A DNA stretch of 64,000 nt from Flammulina velutipes. Taxonomy: Eukaryota > Basidiomycota > Agaricomycetes > Agaricales > Physalacriaceae. Position 1 is the stretch's first letter; each line of letters begins with the position of its first letter. The stretch lies in NCBI GenBank assembly GCA_011800155.1, contig CM022370.1, positions 3,534,001 to 3,598,000 of the forward strand. Direction: 5' to 3'. This document shows positions 49,051 through 60,930 of the stretch, one piece after another. Under the pieces are notes generated by a model. The model made no database searches. It had not been told where the DNA came from and worked only from the letters and a program-made list of their open reading frames with translations. A program made the position numbers and the translations under genes.

Positions 49051-49696
49051 ATTCGCAGCGAACTCTATTTTGAACTCGTTTTGGCGTAGTAGCCCCAAGC
49101 TACCTACTGAGGATTCAGATGAGAGAGAGTTATGGATTCACTAATGGCGAGAGATTGACATTTTGCCTGAGTAACGTTAGCTATCTTTTCTAATCACCAG
49201 TGCCGGTACTTCAGGCTGTGGCGTCTTCCCACCACTTGGAAGAGCACAATTCCAAGCGGAATTCAGCAACTCATTAGCCACTCTCACAACAAAGTACATC
49301 CTCCAAGGCCTCATGCTCGTTTCCGTTACATCTTCAATTGCTCTAGCCATCCCCATAGTCAAGCTCACTGGCTGGTACTTACTTCATCAGAGGGAACGCG
49401 GTGCCCGTTTCATGTTATACATTGCATTATATTATATGGTATAACATGCGTAAGGAAATATGTATGTATGTAGCTGTATGTAAGTAAGTAAAAGAGAGGA
49501 GAATGAGTGGTGACATGACAAAAGAAGGTAAATATGATGGAGTGCAGTCAGTGCAAACGGATGGGTAGATATCGGAAATAGAAAGGAATGAATGATAAAG
49601 AATGAGGTCAATGTAAGAGCAGGCGTCAGAGTAGCAATGAGAAGGGAACGAAGTGAAAAGGGAAATATTAAAGAAAGTGTAGACGGACACAATGAA
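49051..49696. other. Spacer, nothing recognised
   Basis: A short - strand frame at 49177-49368 (MRPWRMYFVVRVANELLNSA) has no recognised domain and may be a remnant. No repeat or RNA gene was seen. Confidence 0.35.
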
Positions 49697-51840
49697 TTAG
49701 GCGTGGCCTGACGCGGCCTTCTTAGCCTCATCCTCAGCCTTCTTCCGAGCCTCCAGCTTGTTCAAATAAGTGCAGCACACGAGATGGTCCGTCATGCGAG
49801 AAAGAAACGGCTGAGTGCGTCTGTTGCAATGCGGGCAGTAGAGATTATACTCATTCAGATGAATCTCCAGGATATGCCTCGCCAGGTTCGCCGGGTTGTG
49901 CGTATGTGGTTTCTTGTGATTGGGATACTGGAAGGATGTGTGGCACGCGGCAACGTGAGCTTCGAAGTCTTTGATCTTGACTGCAGCGCCGTCGTGGGGG
50001 CAGATGCGGGCGGCTTCTACGTCGGGAATAGCCTGCTTGGCGTAGTAGAGGTTGTTCTCGGGTTTGATGAATTTGAAGTGGTTGGTGAGTTTCGTTTGGA
50101 CTGGGATGGTGCGTGGCTTGTAGCCGATGATGCTGGGTCTGTGGGGGAGCGTGAGTGGGAAGAAAAGGGTTTGGATGAGGACAGGGCTTACGTATTGGAG
50201 GGCTTCACGATAGGAGCCTTGGGGGCCGTGAAGAGCGGGACGCGAGGGCTGGTGGACCATGAGCTCGCGTTGGTTGACTTACAAACGATATAGTACTCAC
50301 CGTGTCGATCCACTGGCAGTGGTCGATGCTTGAGGCACGCTGGGACCCGGGGCTTGCATGTATGTTCCAGCGATGACCGCTTGACCGTAGGGATTTCCGC
50401 TGAAGCCGATTGCAGATCCAGACGTTGAGGCCTGAGGAATGATCGGACCAACAGCTTGCTGAGTAGCAGCGACGTGGGGCGCGTATGTGTATATTTGAGC
50501 AGGCGCAGACGACTCCACTGCCATAACAGGCCTGTCAATCATCATCGTTAGTATCACTCAGAGGGCGTTGAATGAATAGACATACATAGGGAAGTCGGCT
50601 GCCTCTTGAGACGCGACGCGTCGCTTCTTCGAACCACCAACGTCGGGCTGGATCTCAGTCGAGTTTGCGCGTTTCCTCCCACCCTTAGCACTGGGTTCCG
50701 CGGGAGCTTTGGCTTTCCCCTTGGCTTTGCCTTTGGCGTCAGGCTGTGGTACACTAGTCTTACACCTATCTCGATTATGAGCCCCGGACACGAACAAGAA
50801 CGAAGACAGAATTCTCACCAGGCAGGGACACGCCCGATCTGCCATTGCTGGCGCTGGGTAGCCTCAACACTACCTGCTGCGAGATGCGCAGGAACCGGCT
50901 TCGGGGGCGGACTGGAAGAGGAAGATGAGGTCAATCCTATAGAATGGAGATACAAATCTTACGCAGGATTGAGCTTCTCGGCCTCTTTCCTCGCTTTCCT
51001 CCTCTCGCGTCTGGACAGGTTACGCAGTGCGTCCTCATCAACCGCAGAAGTCTGGCTGGCGGAGGGTTGGACCGGGGGCGCGTTTTCACCAGTGGGGGGC
51101 GTGTCTGATGTCTGCGACCTGTTGAGCTGCTTGGTGTTGGTTGAATTGTTGAGGGGAACAGCAGCATCACTAGAGGGGAAGAATGAGCGAAAGACGGGAT
51201 AATTAATTGGGACACGAACGCTGTAGCTTCCATGGGTTTGTCCTTGAACTGAACATCGTTGTTACCAGAGACCGCCTCGACGACCTTTGTCGGGTTCAAG
51301 ATCAAAGCGAGATCAGTGTCGGCGTCCCCCTCAAATCCAATGCTCGTGTTATAGGTAGTAGGGACAGTATCGTTAACGAGAGGAATACTGAGAAAGTCAA
51401 GTGAGTTGCAAGTAGAGCGATGCAAAAGAAGGACACATACATGTCATCTTCTTCATCCAAGGATTCGTCCTGGAGCTGAATATCATTCCCAGCGACGTTT
51501 GCCGGAATAAAATCGACGTCGAGTCCAGCTTCGACTTTGTCCTGTCCAAATGCAGGCGCGGTGTTTGTGTCATGGCCAGCAGTATCAGGTTTCTTATTGA
51601 CGGGAATACTGGTGAAAATGTATTAAATAACGAGTGGCATGTTAAATAACAGAAGATACTCACAAAACCTCAACCATATCCTCATCGTCTTCATCACTAT
51701 CGACACCGCCAACGGCGACATTCTCAGTGACAAATGTCGGCTGCTCGCGCGGGGCACTGGCAGCAGAGCTAGAGAAAATTAGCGCAAGCATGGAGTCGTC
51801 GCAAAAGTCGTCACCTGTAGCGAGATGAAGGGGTTTGAGA
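49697..51840 (-). CDS. Uncharacterised acidic, probably nuclear protein with a Cys/His-rich C-terminus
   Basis: A multi-exon - strand gene. The N-terminal exons are acidic (VDSDEDDEDMVEV, then DIQLQDESLDEEDDM). A middle part contains SRRERRKAREEAEKLNPA and basic nuclear-localisation-like KGKAKGKAKAPAE and GSKKRR stretches, followed by a Pro/Gln/Ala-rich exon. The C-terminal exon (49697 to about 50140) has regularly spaced Cys and His pairs (ICPHDGAAV, HVAACHTSFQYPNH, HILEIHLNEYNLYCPHCNRR, DHLVCC) suggesting one or two zinc-binding folds. I do not recognise the family. The 5' end is uncertain: starts at about 51792 or 51900 are possible, and a retroelement LTR inserted at 52002 has cut the upstream region. 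Confidence 0.55.
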
Positions 51841-52001
51841 GTACCTGAATGAGGAGTGAGCCACCAGACAACTACACATCGTGAGCGGGGGAGCACTGAC
51901 ATGGTTAAAGTAAAAATAAAGCAAGGGCGGAAATGTGGTACGGTGATGAGAGAGAAAGAGGCATACGGTCTGGAGATAAATAGTGTGACTCGTGTGGCTG
52001 C

Positions 52002-52437
52002 TGTCAAGGACGGAGTCCGGCGTGAACCAAACAACCACCCAAGTCGCAATCGGACAGAGGACGAGTGAGAGAGAAGCAGAGAATGAAGCGTAAATTGAGT
52101 ATGAGAGAGCCTAGCTCGATACAGTGCTGGGATATCCGAACAGTGTAGAGACGAAGAGGACAAACTAAGGAAATATCTAGAAAGGCCGTGTATATAAATA
52201 TAAAGTCCGTGGCTGCTACGATGAGCCATGATGATGCAATGATGAGTGAGGCAATGGTGCAACGATTGCATCATTGCATAACTTTTTACAGTTTGTAAAA
52301 AGTTACAGGAGCATGTGATTCCTGGTTAGGGTTACCATATCCGGACCGGTAAACACGTGATGATGGAAGAGCGTGGCGAGCTCTCGGGGATGTCGGGGAG
52401 CGTAAGGGAGGGAGCAAAATAGAGGCGATTCGTGACA
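52002..52437 (-). repeat. LTR a (3' LTR of the left pol)
   Basis: 436 bp, TGTC...GACA ends, apparently identical to the LTRs at 57872 and 60480. The polypurine tract AAAGAGGGGGTAT (reading - strand) lies next to it at 52438-52450. Its promoter would fire toward lower coordinates, into the gene at 49.7-51.8 kb. The left target duplication candidate is GCTGC. Confidence 0.9.
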
Positions 52438-55400
52438 ATACCCCCTCTTTAGGATGCGCTTGCGCCCGGAGCGCAGAAGTACCGGACCAGATGTCTTGCA
52501 CGGTAAGACCAAGGTTACGAATCGTGGGACGGGGTTTTGAAAACGCCTTGGGGTACCGGCGATGGAAGTCCTCTATCAATGCCAACACCTTCTCGTTCGT
52601 CAACGCTGAACTGGGCTCCCATGTGTTCTCCGATTCCGAATAATCTAACCATTTGACCAAATACTGCACACCTCGCTTGTTCCGGGTAGGGCGTGAGTCT
52701 AAGATGGCCTCGACATCATAGTCTTCGTCGTCATCTAGAAGCTCAGGTGGCGCCCCCGGGAAGTTGGGTCCATGCGCATCGGTCTCCTTGAATGGGACAA
52801 GTAGGGATGCATGGAATACAGGATGAATGCGCCATTTTGGCGGGAGTTTGAGCCGATAGGTGACTGGACCGAGAACGTCAGTGATTTCGAAGGGACCATG
52901 TCGTTTGTTGGCGAGCTTAGCTTTTGGCCGTGTGGTCTTAAGGTTCTTGCCGTCGAGCAAGACCTTATCGCCAACCTTAAATATCACTCCTTTCCTCGTA
53001 TCATCGCCATTGTTTCTCTTCATCAACTCGGCGGCAGTGGTTAGACTGGCCTGAACCTCCTCACGCAGGAGCTGCAGGTTCGCGAGGCGGTCTTCGACCG
53101 ACGGGATCTTTGAAGTCGGGTTAAGCGAGGGGTAGAAGCGGGGTTGGAAACCATGGAGGAGTTCGAAGGGTGACTTGCCCGTCGCAGCGTGGACACGGAT
53201 GTTGTGGGAGAACTCCGCGTATGGGAGGTACTTCACCCAATCGTCTTGTCGGTAGTTGCAGAAGACGCGTAAGAACTGTTCAAGCTCTTGGTTGAAGCGT
53301 TCGGTCTCGCCATCTGCATCAGGAAACAGCTCTGAGTATTAAGTTACCTCAAGATACGATGCTAAAATGTTGAAAACTTAGAACAACTAAGTTCGCTTAA
53401 GACAGACAAGTTAACTTATAGTAACTTGATATAATATACTTTGTATCATGAGCTTAGGTTGCTTGAACATGACTTAAGTTGTCTCAATATAACCTTAAAG
53501 CAATGTACATTATAACTGATAGTTCAAGTTAACTGAAGTTGCCTGCAGTCAAACTCTGTTTAGTAGTTACCTTCGTCTAACTTAGATGGGACAGAGTCAA
53601 CTTAGGCAAGTTGTATAAGATCTCAAAATAGTTATTTATGCTTGAGAAACTCCCTAGATCATGTACTAAGAAGAAGACACATGTGAAAGAGTGATAGTAT
53701 ATGTAATACACTAAGAGCAATATTTATCAGGTTTTGGCCGCATTTTTGACCCTCTAGCATTTATCCAAGTCATGATTAGTTGAATAATAGCATATATATA
53801 TGCATAGAAGGTGTCCCTAAGTGATAGCAGACAAGTGAGGTGGCTCGACGATGTGTGGCGCAATTTTCGGACATTTTTGCTTAATACATGAGTTTTGTTG
53901 ACCTGGGGATCTAACAGGGTGTCATATACAATGTCCCAAAGGTTTATTAACGGCTTACAAGTAGTTCTAGATCCTCAGAATACAAGAGAAAAGTGCTGCT
54001 CCCTTTTTGGTGATAGTCTCATGTATATATTCATGTATTTGAGGTCTTGAACACCTCCCAGCATTGGAATCATATATAAAATGATATATTATTGTACATA
54101 TCCTTTCATAAAAGGTCCCCCCAGGTTACAGCAATCAAAGAGAGTGCCTCGACGAAGTGTGGCGCAATTTTGCGATAAAATGATGATTCTGCTGACCTGG
54201 GAACCTAACTGGGTATTAGGTGCAATGCCCTAGATGTATATAAGTGACCTCCAAGTGGTTTTAGATCCCTAGACTATGATAGCAAAGTGCTGCTCCCTTT
54301 ATGGTGCTTTTTCAACAATGTTTCCTCTGTCTCTCACTCAATTCTTCACTCTTTTACATGATTCTTGTCTATTAAATGTGCATGTTACACACTCTTTGCA
54401 ATGTCCAGAGGCTTATTCAAGGACCTAATGTGCACACACTGCTTGATTCTTTATTTTTGACCAAGTCCGGAACCCTAACCTCAAAGTCATGTGACCTCAT
54501 GTTGGTATTTAAATCAAACATTCCCTGAATCTCTCTTGACCTTGTACCACCACCATCTCCTCTGCCTCTCTTCCTCCTCCCTTCTCTTGCATGTTCCTGT
54601 CTCCAATACACTCATTGTATGTTCTCTTGCTTGTCTCTTGAGTCTTTATTAATGTTTTTTATTCAGATCTTTCCTTGCTATTGTCTGATGCTTTGCTGCA
54701 GATTGTGAGTTGTTTCTGCTATTTATTCTTGACTTTTACTGATTCTGTTGCTGCTAGGGTATGTACTTTTGTTAGCTAGCTCTTGTAGTATTGTGTATTA
54801 TTATATTTTGAATCAAATATTTGCTTTTAAATCTTGTCTTTGCTGCTATCTTATAGTGTATCTTGGTTGACCTAGACTAACTTATGACTAACTTGAGAGT
54901 GACATAAGAATACACTTGATTGTCAATATCTTTAGAGTAACTTAGAACAATCTCAAGTTACTCTAAGTTAGAGAAAGTCAACTTAATCTAAAAAACTCTA
55001 TAAACCATGGCCCAAAGCAACTTCACTGACTACTGTCTTTGAGGGCTTAGGTATGACTTAGGTTGTATTAGTTTAACTTAATCTATATAGGTGTTTCCTG
55101 ATGTGTCTGGGGGTGATACGCGGTACTAAGGGCAGAGGTGATACCTAACTTAGCGTGAATAGCCTGCATGACTTTGCTGGCGAACTGGGGTCCCCGGTCG
55201 GAGATCATCTTGTCCCAGAGACCGTAGCGTCTGAACGTGTTGTCAATGAGAATGTCGACGGTCCCATCCGAGTCAATAGTTTTCTTGCACGGAGTGACAA
55301 TAACGGTCTTGGTGAGACGATCGACGACACAGTGAATGGAGTCGTAGCCGTCAACTTCTGGGAGGTCGGTGATGAAATCGGTAGTAATCGTGCCAAAAGG

Positions 55401-57871
55401 ACGGTCAGGGATTTCATTGGGGACAAGAGGGACATGGGCGGGGTGATTATTCGGTTTTGTCAGCTGGCAAGTGGCGCAGCCATCGACATAGTCACGGACG
55501 AAGACCGACATGCCCGGCCACCAGAATTCGCGACTCAGTAGTTCATAGGTTTTGAATCGTCCGGGATGGCCTGGCCCTACAAGATCGTGGTGCATCTTGA
55601 CGATGTCTCGACGGAGTTCGAGGTCAGCGGGGACATACACCTTGCCACGGAAGAGAACGATTCCATCTTCGTAATTCCATTCCTGTAGGTTTTTGACCAG
55701 CGAACGCGGACCGTTGCGAAGGATAACGTCTAACGCACCGACAACCTCAGCGTCCTTCTTTGGACATTCTCGAATACGACGTCTCAACTCAGCATCACCG
55801 ATCGCCACCACCTCTCCTGGTCTAGTTGCTCGAATTCGGAAGAACTTGGGGTCTAGGAGTACACGATCGGTGTTGTCGTCCTCGACCCCCTCTTTATGGT
55901 CCGCGCGGCGGGATAGTGGGTCACTACGGTTCGAAGTACCAGGTTTGTGTGTCAACGTAAAGTCAAATCGGGTGAGGAAAAGGGCCCATCGGGCTTGTCG
56001 GCGACTCAGCTTTTGCGCATTGGTAAAGTACTCGAGGTTCTTGTGGTCGGTGATGATATCGACCGGGTGCGTGGCTCCTTCCAAGTAGTGCCGCCAAGCT
56101 TCGAGTGCACGGATGATTGCCAATAGCTCCTTGTCATGGATGTCGTAGTTGCGCTCGGGTTCTGACAGGGACTTGGACAGAAAGGCGACTGGATGCCACT
56201 GCCCGTCCTCGCCGACCTGAGACAGAATGCCTCCGGTGGCGTAGTCTGAGGCGTCTACTTCAACGCGATACGGCTTTTCAGCATCGGGCATAATAAGGAC
56301 AGGAGACGAGGTGAACGCATCTTTGAGAGCCTCGAAGGCCGTTTGACATTCTGGAGACCATACCCAAGGTTGATCCTTCTTGGTGAGATCGAACAGTGGT
56401 CGCGCCAACTTGGAGAATCCTTCGATGAACCGTCGGTAGAAGTTGCCAAAACCCAAAAAGGACTGCACGTCCTTCACGTGCCGTGGGGTTGGCCACTGAA
56501 CTACGCCGGCGACTTTGACTGGGTCCATGCGGAGAGCGTTGTGAGAGATGATGAGACCCAGGAATTCGATGGACTCAGCTTCAAACACACATTTCTCCGG
56601 CTTAGCATAAAGATCGTGGTCTCGAAGTCGTTTGAGGACCTGACGTACGAGCTCGCGGTGTTCTTCCAGAGTTTCGGTGAAGATCAGGATATCGTCCATG
56701 TAGACGACAACTTTTCCGGAGTCGATAAGATCCTTGAGAATGGTATTCATCATTGCTTGAAACGTGGCGGGGGAATTCATAAGACCAAAGAACATCACCA
56801 GGGGTTCAAACAGGCCACGGTTCGTTTTGAACGCGCCTTTCCACTCGTCTCCCTCCTTTATCCGAACATTATTGTAGCCCCAACGTAGGTCGATCTTGGA
56901 GAAGACCTTGGCGCCTTTCAGCTTGTCGATAAGCTCGGGAATGAGCGGCAGCGGGTACTCGTTCTTGACGGTGCCTTTGTTCAGGTCGCGATAATCCTGT
57001 ACGGGGCGTAGCTTTCCATCCTTTTTCTTAACAAAGAAGAACGGACTTGCCATTGGGGACTTAGATGGGCGAATATAGCCCTTGGCCAGGTTTTCGTCGA
57101 GAAAGGCGTCGAGTTCCTTTTGTTCTGCAGGCGACAATGGATACGTCTTGCAGGGTTTCGGTTCGAAGCCTGGTTTCAGGTCTATGGCATGGTCCCAAGG
57201 ACTGCGAGCGGGGAGACGTTCTGAAGTGGTTTTGTCGAACACCGTGAGATAGGCATGATAAGGGGAGGGGATGCGTTCAGCGAGTGGTCGAGTGTCGGCT
57301 GGCTTTTGGCTAGCCTCAGCAAGCTCTTGGGCTCTGGTGAAACCAGCGCGAACGTGAACGAAAGGACTGTCTGAAGAATGTGAATCGCGCACCGGGCGGG
57401 GATAATCATCCCGGAATAGCTCTTCAAATACCTCCTCCTCCCACTCTCTAGGGACTTCTTCTTCATCATCGTCGTTCTCTGTGAAGAGGACGACAGGAAT
57501 TTGGACTCGGGTGAATGCGCGGACTGCGCGTCGGCGTCCAGCGACTCGGTGAACAGGTACAGGTTTGAGATTACCCTCTCGATCCTTCCACTGGACCTGG
57601 TAGTCTCGGTGGTGAGCGCGAGGGTCATGCGGGGTTCGGGTCTGGTTAACGAGTGCAGGTGTGCGCTTAGCGTGAGCACGTACATCGGTCACCGGTGGGT
57701 TCTTAAGGGTACAGGTATCGGGGCATCGAGTGAAGTCGACACGAGTGCCGGCCCAGTCGATCTCGGGGTTGTGTTCGTCAAGCCAATCCGTGCCTAAGAT
57801 GACATCGTGGTCACCAATATCGGTGACGTAGAGCTCGATGAGTTCCTCGTGGTAGGATTGGCCATCACGAG
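52286..57871 (-). pseudogene. Ty3/Gypsy pol (protease end, RT, RNase H, integrase, chromodomain), interrupted
   Basis: On the - strand the coding order is: protease tail DVILGTDWLDEHNP (about 57790), reverse transcriptase with YMDDIL (about 56690), RNase H with VDASDYATGG (about 56240), integrase zinc finger HHDLVGPGHPGR...GCATCQL (about 55470-55600), catalytic TDFITDLP and SDRGPQF, then after an insertion YLPYAEF and a C-terminal chromodomain (YLVKWLDYSESENTWEP, about 52615-52665). The chromodomain places it among chromoviruses. The stop lies inside the adjoining LTR at 52286. The frame is intact except that a 1787-bp element (53317-55103) splits integrase just before the catalytic Glu helix. 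The N-terminal protease and gag are missing from this strand because they are inverted. Confidence 0.88.
53317..55103. mobile_element. Non-autonomous TIR element, 1787 bp, inserted in integrase
   Basis: The ends are CATCAGGAAACA and its complement, followed by weaker similarity over about 20 bp. The uninterrupted sequence is present in the second pol copy at 62220-62240, so the borders are defined to within two bases, and only TG is duplicated. The interior is AT-rich and has no reading frame. It carries many short repeats such as AAGTTAACTT near both ends and a direct duplication of about 260 bp (about 53750-54013 and 54047-54307). Confidence 0.85.
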
Positions 57872-58307
57872 TGTCACGAATCGCCTCTATTTTGCTCCCT
57901 CCCTTACGCTCCCCGACATCCCCGAGAGCTCGCCACGCTCTTCCATCATCACGTGTTTACCGGTCCGGATATGGTAACCCTAACCAGGAATCACATGCTC
58001 CTGTAACTTTTTACAAACTGTAAAAAGTTATGCAATGATGCAATCGTTGCACCATTGCCTCACTCATCATTGCATCATCATGGCTCATCGTAGCAGCCAC
58101 GGACTTTATATTTATATACACGGCCTTTCTAGATATTTCCTTAGTTTGTCCTCTTCGTCTCTACACTGTTCGGATATCCCAGCACTGTATCGAGCTAGGC
58201 TCTCTCATACTCAATTTACGCTTCATTCTCTGCTTCTCTCTCACTCGTCCTCTGTCCGATTGCGACTTGGGTGGTTGTTTGGTTCACGCCGGACTCCGTC
58301 CTTGACA
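57872..58307 (+). repeat. LTR b (5' LTR of the inverted gag block)
   Basis: 436 bp, reading TGTCACGAATCG to GTCCTTGACA on the + strand. It has a TATA-rich box at 58107-58120. AGTTTGTCCT at 58143-58152, where the transcript should start, is the exact complement of AGGACAAACT at 58310-58319, two bases after the LTR. No tRNA-like primer site is seen there. Confidence 0.9.
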
Positions 58308-58309
58308 CT

Positions 58310-58319
58310 AGGACAAACT
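58310..58319 (+). promoter_or_regulatory. Probable self-priming primer-binding site
   Basis: AGGACAAACT begins two bases after the end of LTR b, the normal place of a primer-binding site. It pairs perfectly with ten bases in the LTR located about 23-36 nt downstream of the TATA box. In the fission-yeast element Tf1 the first 11 nt of the mRNA fold back and prime reverse transcription in this way. No match to a tRNA 3' end is seen. Confidence 0.65.
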
Positions 58320-58344
58320 CTTCTACACCCACCTCGCTTGGCGC

Positions 58345-60100
58345 ATGCCCGCCGACCGTACCTCTACAACCAAGCCAGATCTTACTCCTCGGGCCACGCG
58401 CCTGAGACTCAAGAAAACCAGCTCCCCTCGTGCGTTAACAGTTGACGAAGTTAACTTCAGCTTACTGCCTCCCGATCTCAAAATCCGTCGTCGCCGTTAC
58501 CGCGTGAGCTTCGCCCACGCACTGATAAGCCGGCACCATCGCGCGCTTCTCAGCCGACGCAGACTCCCCTCCGTTACCTCCCGGCGCCGAAGTTTATCAA
58601 AGCGCAGCTTGGATCCTCGACCCCAGTGGCGAGTGGCGAGAACTCTTCTTTGACGACGACGATCGCTGGTTCATCCGAGACAATAACAACGTCCCTATCT
58701 ATCCCACTTCCCTCGACTTCACAGAAGCTCAAAGACGCCTTGATCGATACCTCGATCGTCAACGCGCTGAAGAACAGCAAAGAGCTGAGTCATCATTAGA
58801 TCCAGAACCAGTCGTACCCTCACCAGAACCCCAAGAACCCGAGTCCATTCAGACTCAAGAACCAGCTCCTGCATCCCCCGTATCGTCTCATCACTCGGAC
58901 GTCCCCCAGCTTCCCCCAGAACCCAGTCTCCCGGAACCGCTACCAACCTCTTCGCCGGCCGAAGAACCTCCCAGCTCCTCATCTTCATCCTCTTCCTCGT
59001 CTTCTTCCTCTTCTGGTCCACCTTCCCCTGTTATTCCTGCTATCCCCATCATGTCCAACACACCTGCCCCTATCCCAAGCGAACGTGGCGCTAAACTCGA
59101 AGAGTTCCACGGCGATCGTAACTCTGCCTCTAGATGGCTGGCTCAATTCCGGAATCACTTGCGCCTCAACGACACCCGATATCCCACCGACTCCGAACGG
59201 GTTGCCCTGTTCTTCTCTTGCTTCAGGGGAAACCTCGGTGGTAAATGGGCTGAGCGCCGCATGAAGGAATTTGACGCCGACCAGGACGACACTACTATTC
59301 TCGCTGCCAACAAGAGGTGGACTACCCTGGCCAGCGTTATTGCCAAGTTCAAGGCTGACTTCGCCGCCATCGACCCCATCACTGTGGCACGCACGGCCAT
59401 TGAGACCCTTCGTCAAGAGAAGGAGTTTTCAGATATTGATAAGTTCCTCACCGAGTTCAATTCATACGCTGACGACTCTGAGTTCGATGAGAGCTCGCTC
59501 CTCTATTTCCTCAAGAAGGGCCTCAATAGCTCCCTCGTTGATCGCATCGCTCTGTCTTACCCCCCTCCCGCTACTCTCGACGACTACAAGGCCCGCGCAG
59601 TCGAGATGCAGCATGCATGGGAGAACCGGAAGGCTGAGAAGAATAATTGGAGAGGTCCTGGTTACGTTCCCGCTCCCCGCGCTCCTGCCGCCCCTAGAGC
59701 CCCGGCTGCAGATATGGGAGTTCCCATGGACGTTGACGCGTCTAGACGCCCAGGTGCATCCTCGAACTTTCCTCACGTTCCGAGACTGACTCCTATGGAC
59801 CGCGAGATCCTTCGTCAACAGGGCGCCTGCTTCAAGTGTCGCCGCCCCGGGCATATCTCCCGCAACTGCCCCACGCGTACCACTCCTGGAACCCCTCAAT
59901 CCACTCGCAACATTCGCGCCACTGATGTGGCCACGTCATCTCCGTCCACTGACACTACTGCCCCGTCACTGACTCCACCAACGCCATCGCCCAGATCAGT
60001 GCGGTGGCTAACCTTCTTCGTGGACTGCAGGGAGAGGATAAGGAGCAGGCAGTCGCGTGTTTGAGAGATGTTGCTGGATTGGATTTTTAAAGTGCTCCCC
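58345..60100 (+). pseudogene. Ty3/Gypsy gag, frame-broken
   Basis: Gag-like protein with N-terminal sequence MPADRTSTTKP from 58345, a disordered acidic, Pro/Ser-rich segment, and the capsid core from 59051 (KLEEFHGDRNSASRWLAQFR, then DIDKFLTEFNSYADDSEFDE). A CCHC zinc knuckle CFKCRRPGHISRNC lies at about 59829-59870. Two frame changes are seen. The first, around 58500-58590, separates the opening from the segment WILDPSGEWRELFF. The second, near 59950, is where the plausible ending (AIAQISAVANLLRGLQG) is out of frame with the knuckle. The intact capsid-knuckle frame is 337 aa. It binds genomic RNA and builds the particle in working elements. Confidence 0.8.
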
Positions 60101-60189
60101 TACTGCAACGTTAGGCGGAGCCGTACGAAATTTTGCCATATGTTCACCCAATCGATTCGCTGTATTATCACCCCATCCTCGTGAGCGTG

Positions 60190-60479
60190 TTCATCCCTTT
60201 GAGCTTCGAATGTCAGCAGTCACCCGCAACCGACAGACACCCTCAATCACGCTGGAACTCGAATTTATTGGCAAACTTACTGGCAAAAGAATCGTTGCAC
60301 AAGCTCTCGTTGATAGTGGTGCTGAAGGCATCATTATTAATGCCCGGTACGCAAACGCGCACCACTTTACCCTCATTCCCCTTTCATCACCATTCCCTGT
60401 CCGCAACGTTGACGGCTCTGAGAACGTCATGGGTTGGGTGCGCCACTATACCGTTCAACTTGTGCGCATCTACTCTCGT
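60190..60479 (+). pseudogene. Aspartic protease, N-terminal fragment
   Basis: The frame VTRNRQTPSITLELEF is followed by IVAQALVDSGAEGIIIN with the catalytic DSG, and then HYTVQLVRIYSR, cut off at 60479 by LTR c. The missing remainder is at 57871 and below on the other strand, overlapping by CTCGT. Confidence 0.85.
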
Positions 60480-60915
60480 TGTCAAGGACGGAGTCCGGCG
60501 TGAACCAAACAACCACCCAAGTCGCAATCGGACAGAGGACGAGTGAGAGAGAAGCAGAGAATGAAGCGTAAATTGAGTATGAGAGAGCCTAGCTCGATAC
60601 AGTGCTGGGATATCCGAACAGTGTAGAGACGAAGAGGACAAACTAAGGAAATATCTAGAAAGGCCGTGTATATAAATATAAAGTCCGTGGCTGCTACGAT
60701 GAGCCATGATGATGCAATGATGAGTGAGGCAATGGTGCAACGATTGCATCATTGCATAACTTTTTACAGTTTGTAAAAAGTTACAGGAGCATGTGATTCC
60801 TGGTTAGGGTTACCATATCCGGACCGGTAAACACGTGATGATGGAAGAGCGTGGCGAGCTCTCGGGGATGTCGGGGAGCGTAAGGGAGGGAGCAAAATAG
60901 AGGCGATTCGTGACA
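60480..60915 (-). repeat. LTR c (3' LTR of the right pol)
   Basis: 436 bp, by eye the same as LTR a in sequence and orientation. Its outer end touches the protease fragment at CTCGT. Its inner end is followed by the polypurine tract, which is split by a MITE. Confidence 0.9.
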
Positions 60916-60930
60916 ATACCCCCTCTTTAG

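Noticed and set aside
51660..52274. 204-residue open frame as an independent gene
   Set aside because: Its first half is LTR sequence (the same peptide opening recurs at the other LTRs). Only the last part is a host exon.
55155..55541. 128-residue + strand frame repeated at 62279-62665
   Set aside because: It is antisense to the integrase domain of pol and is repeated only because pol is present twice.
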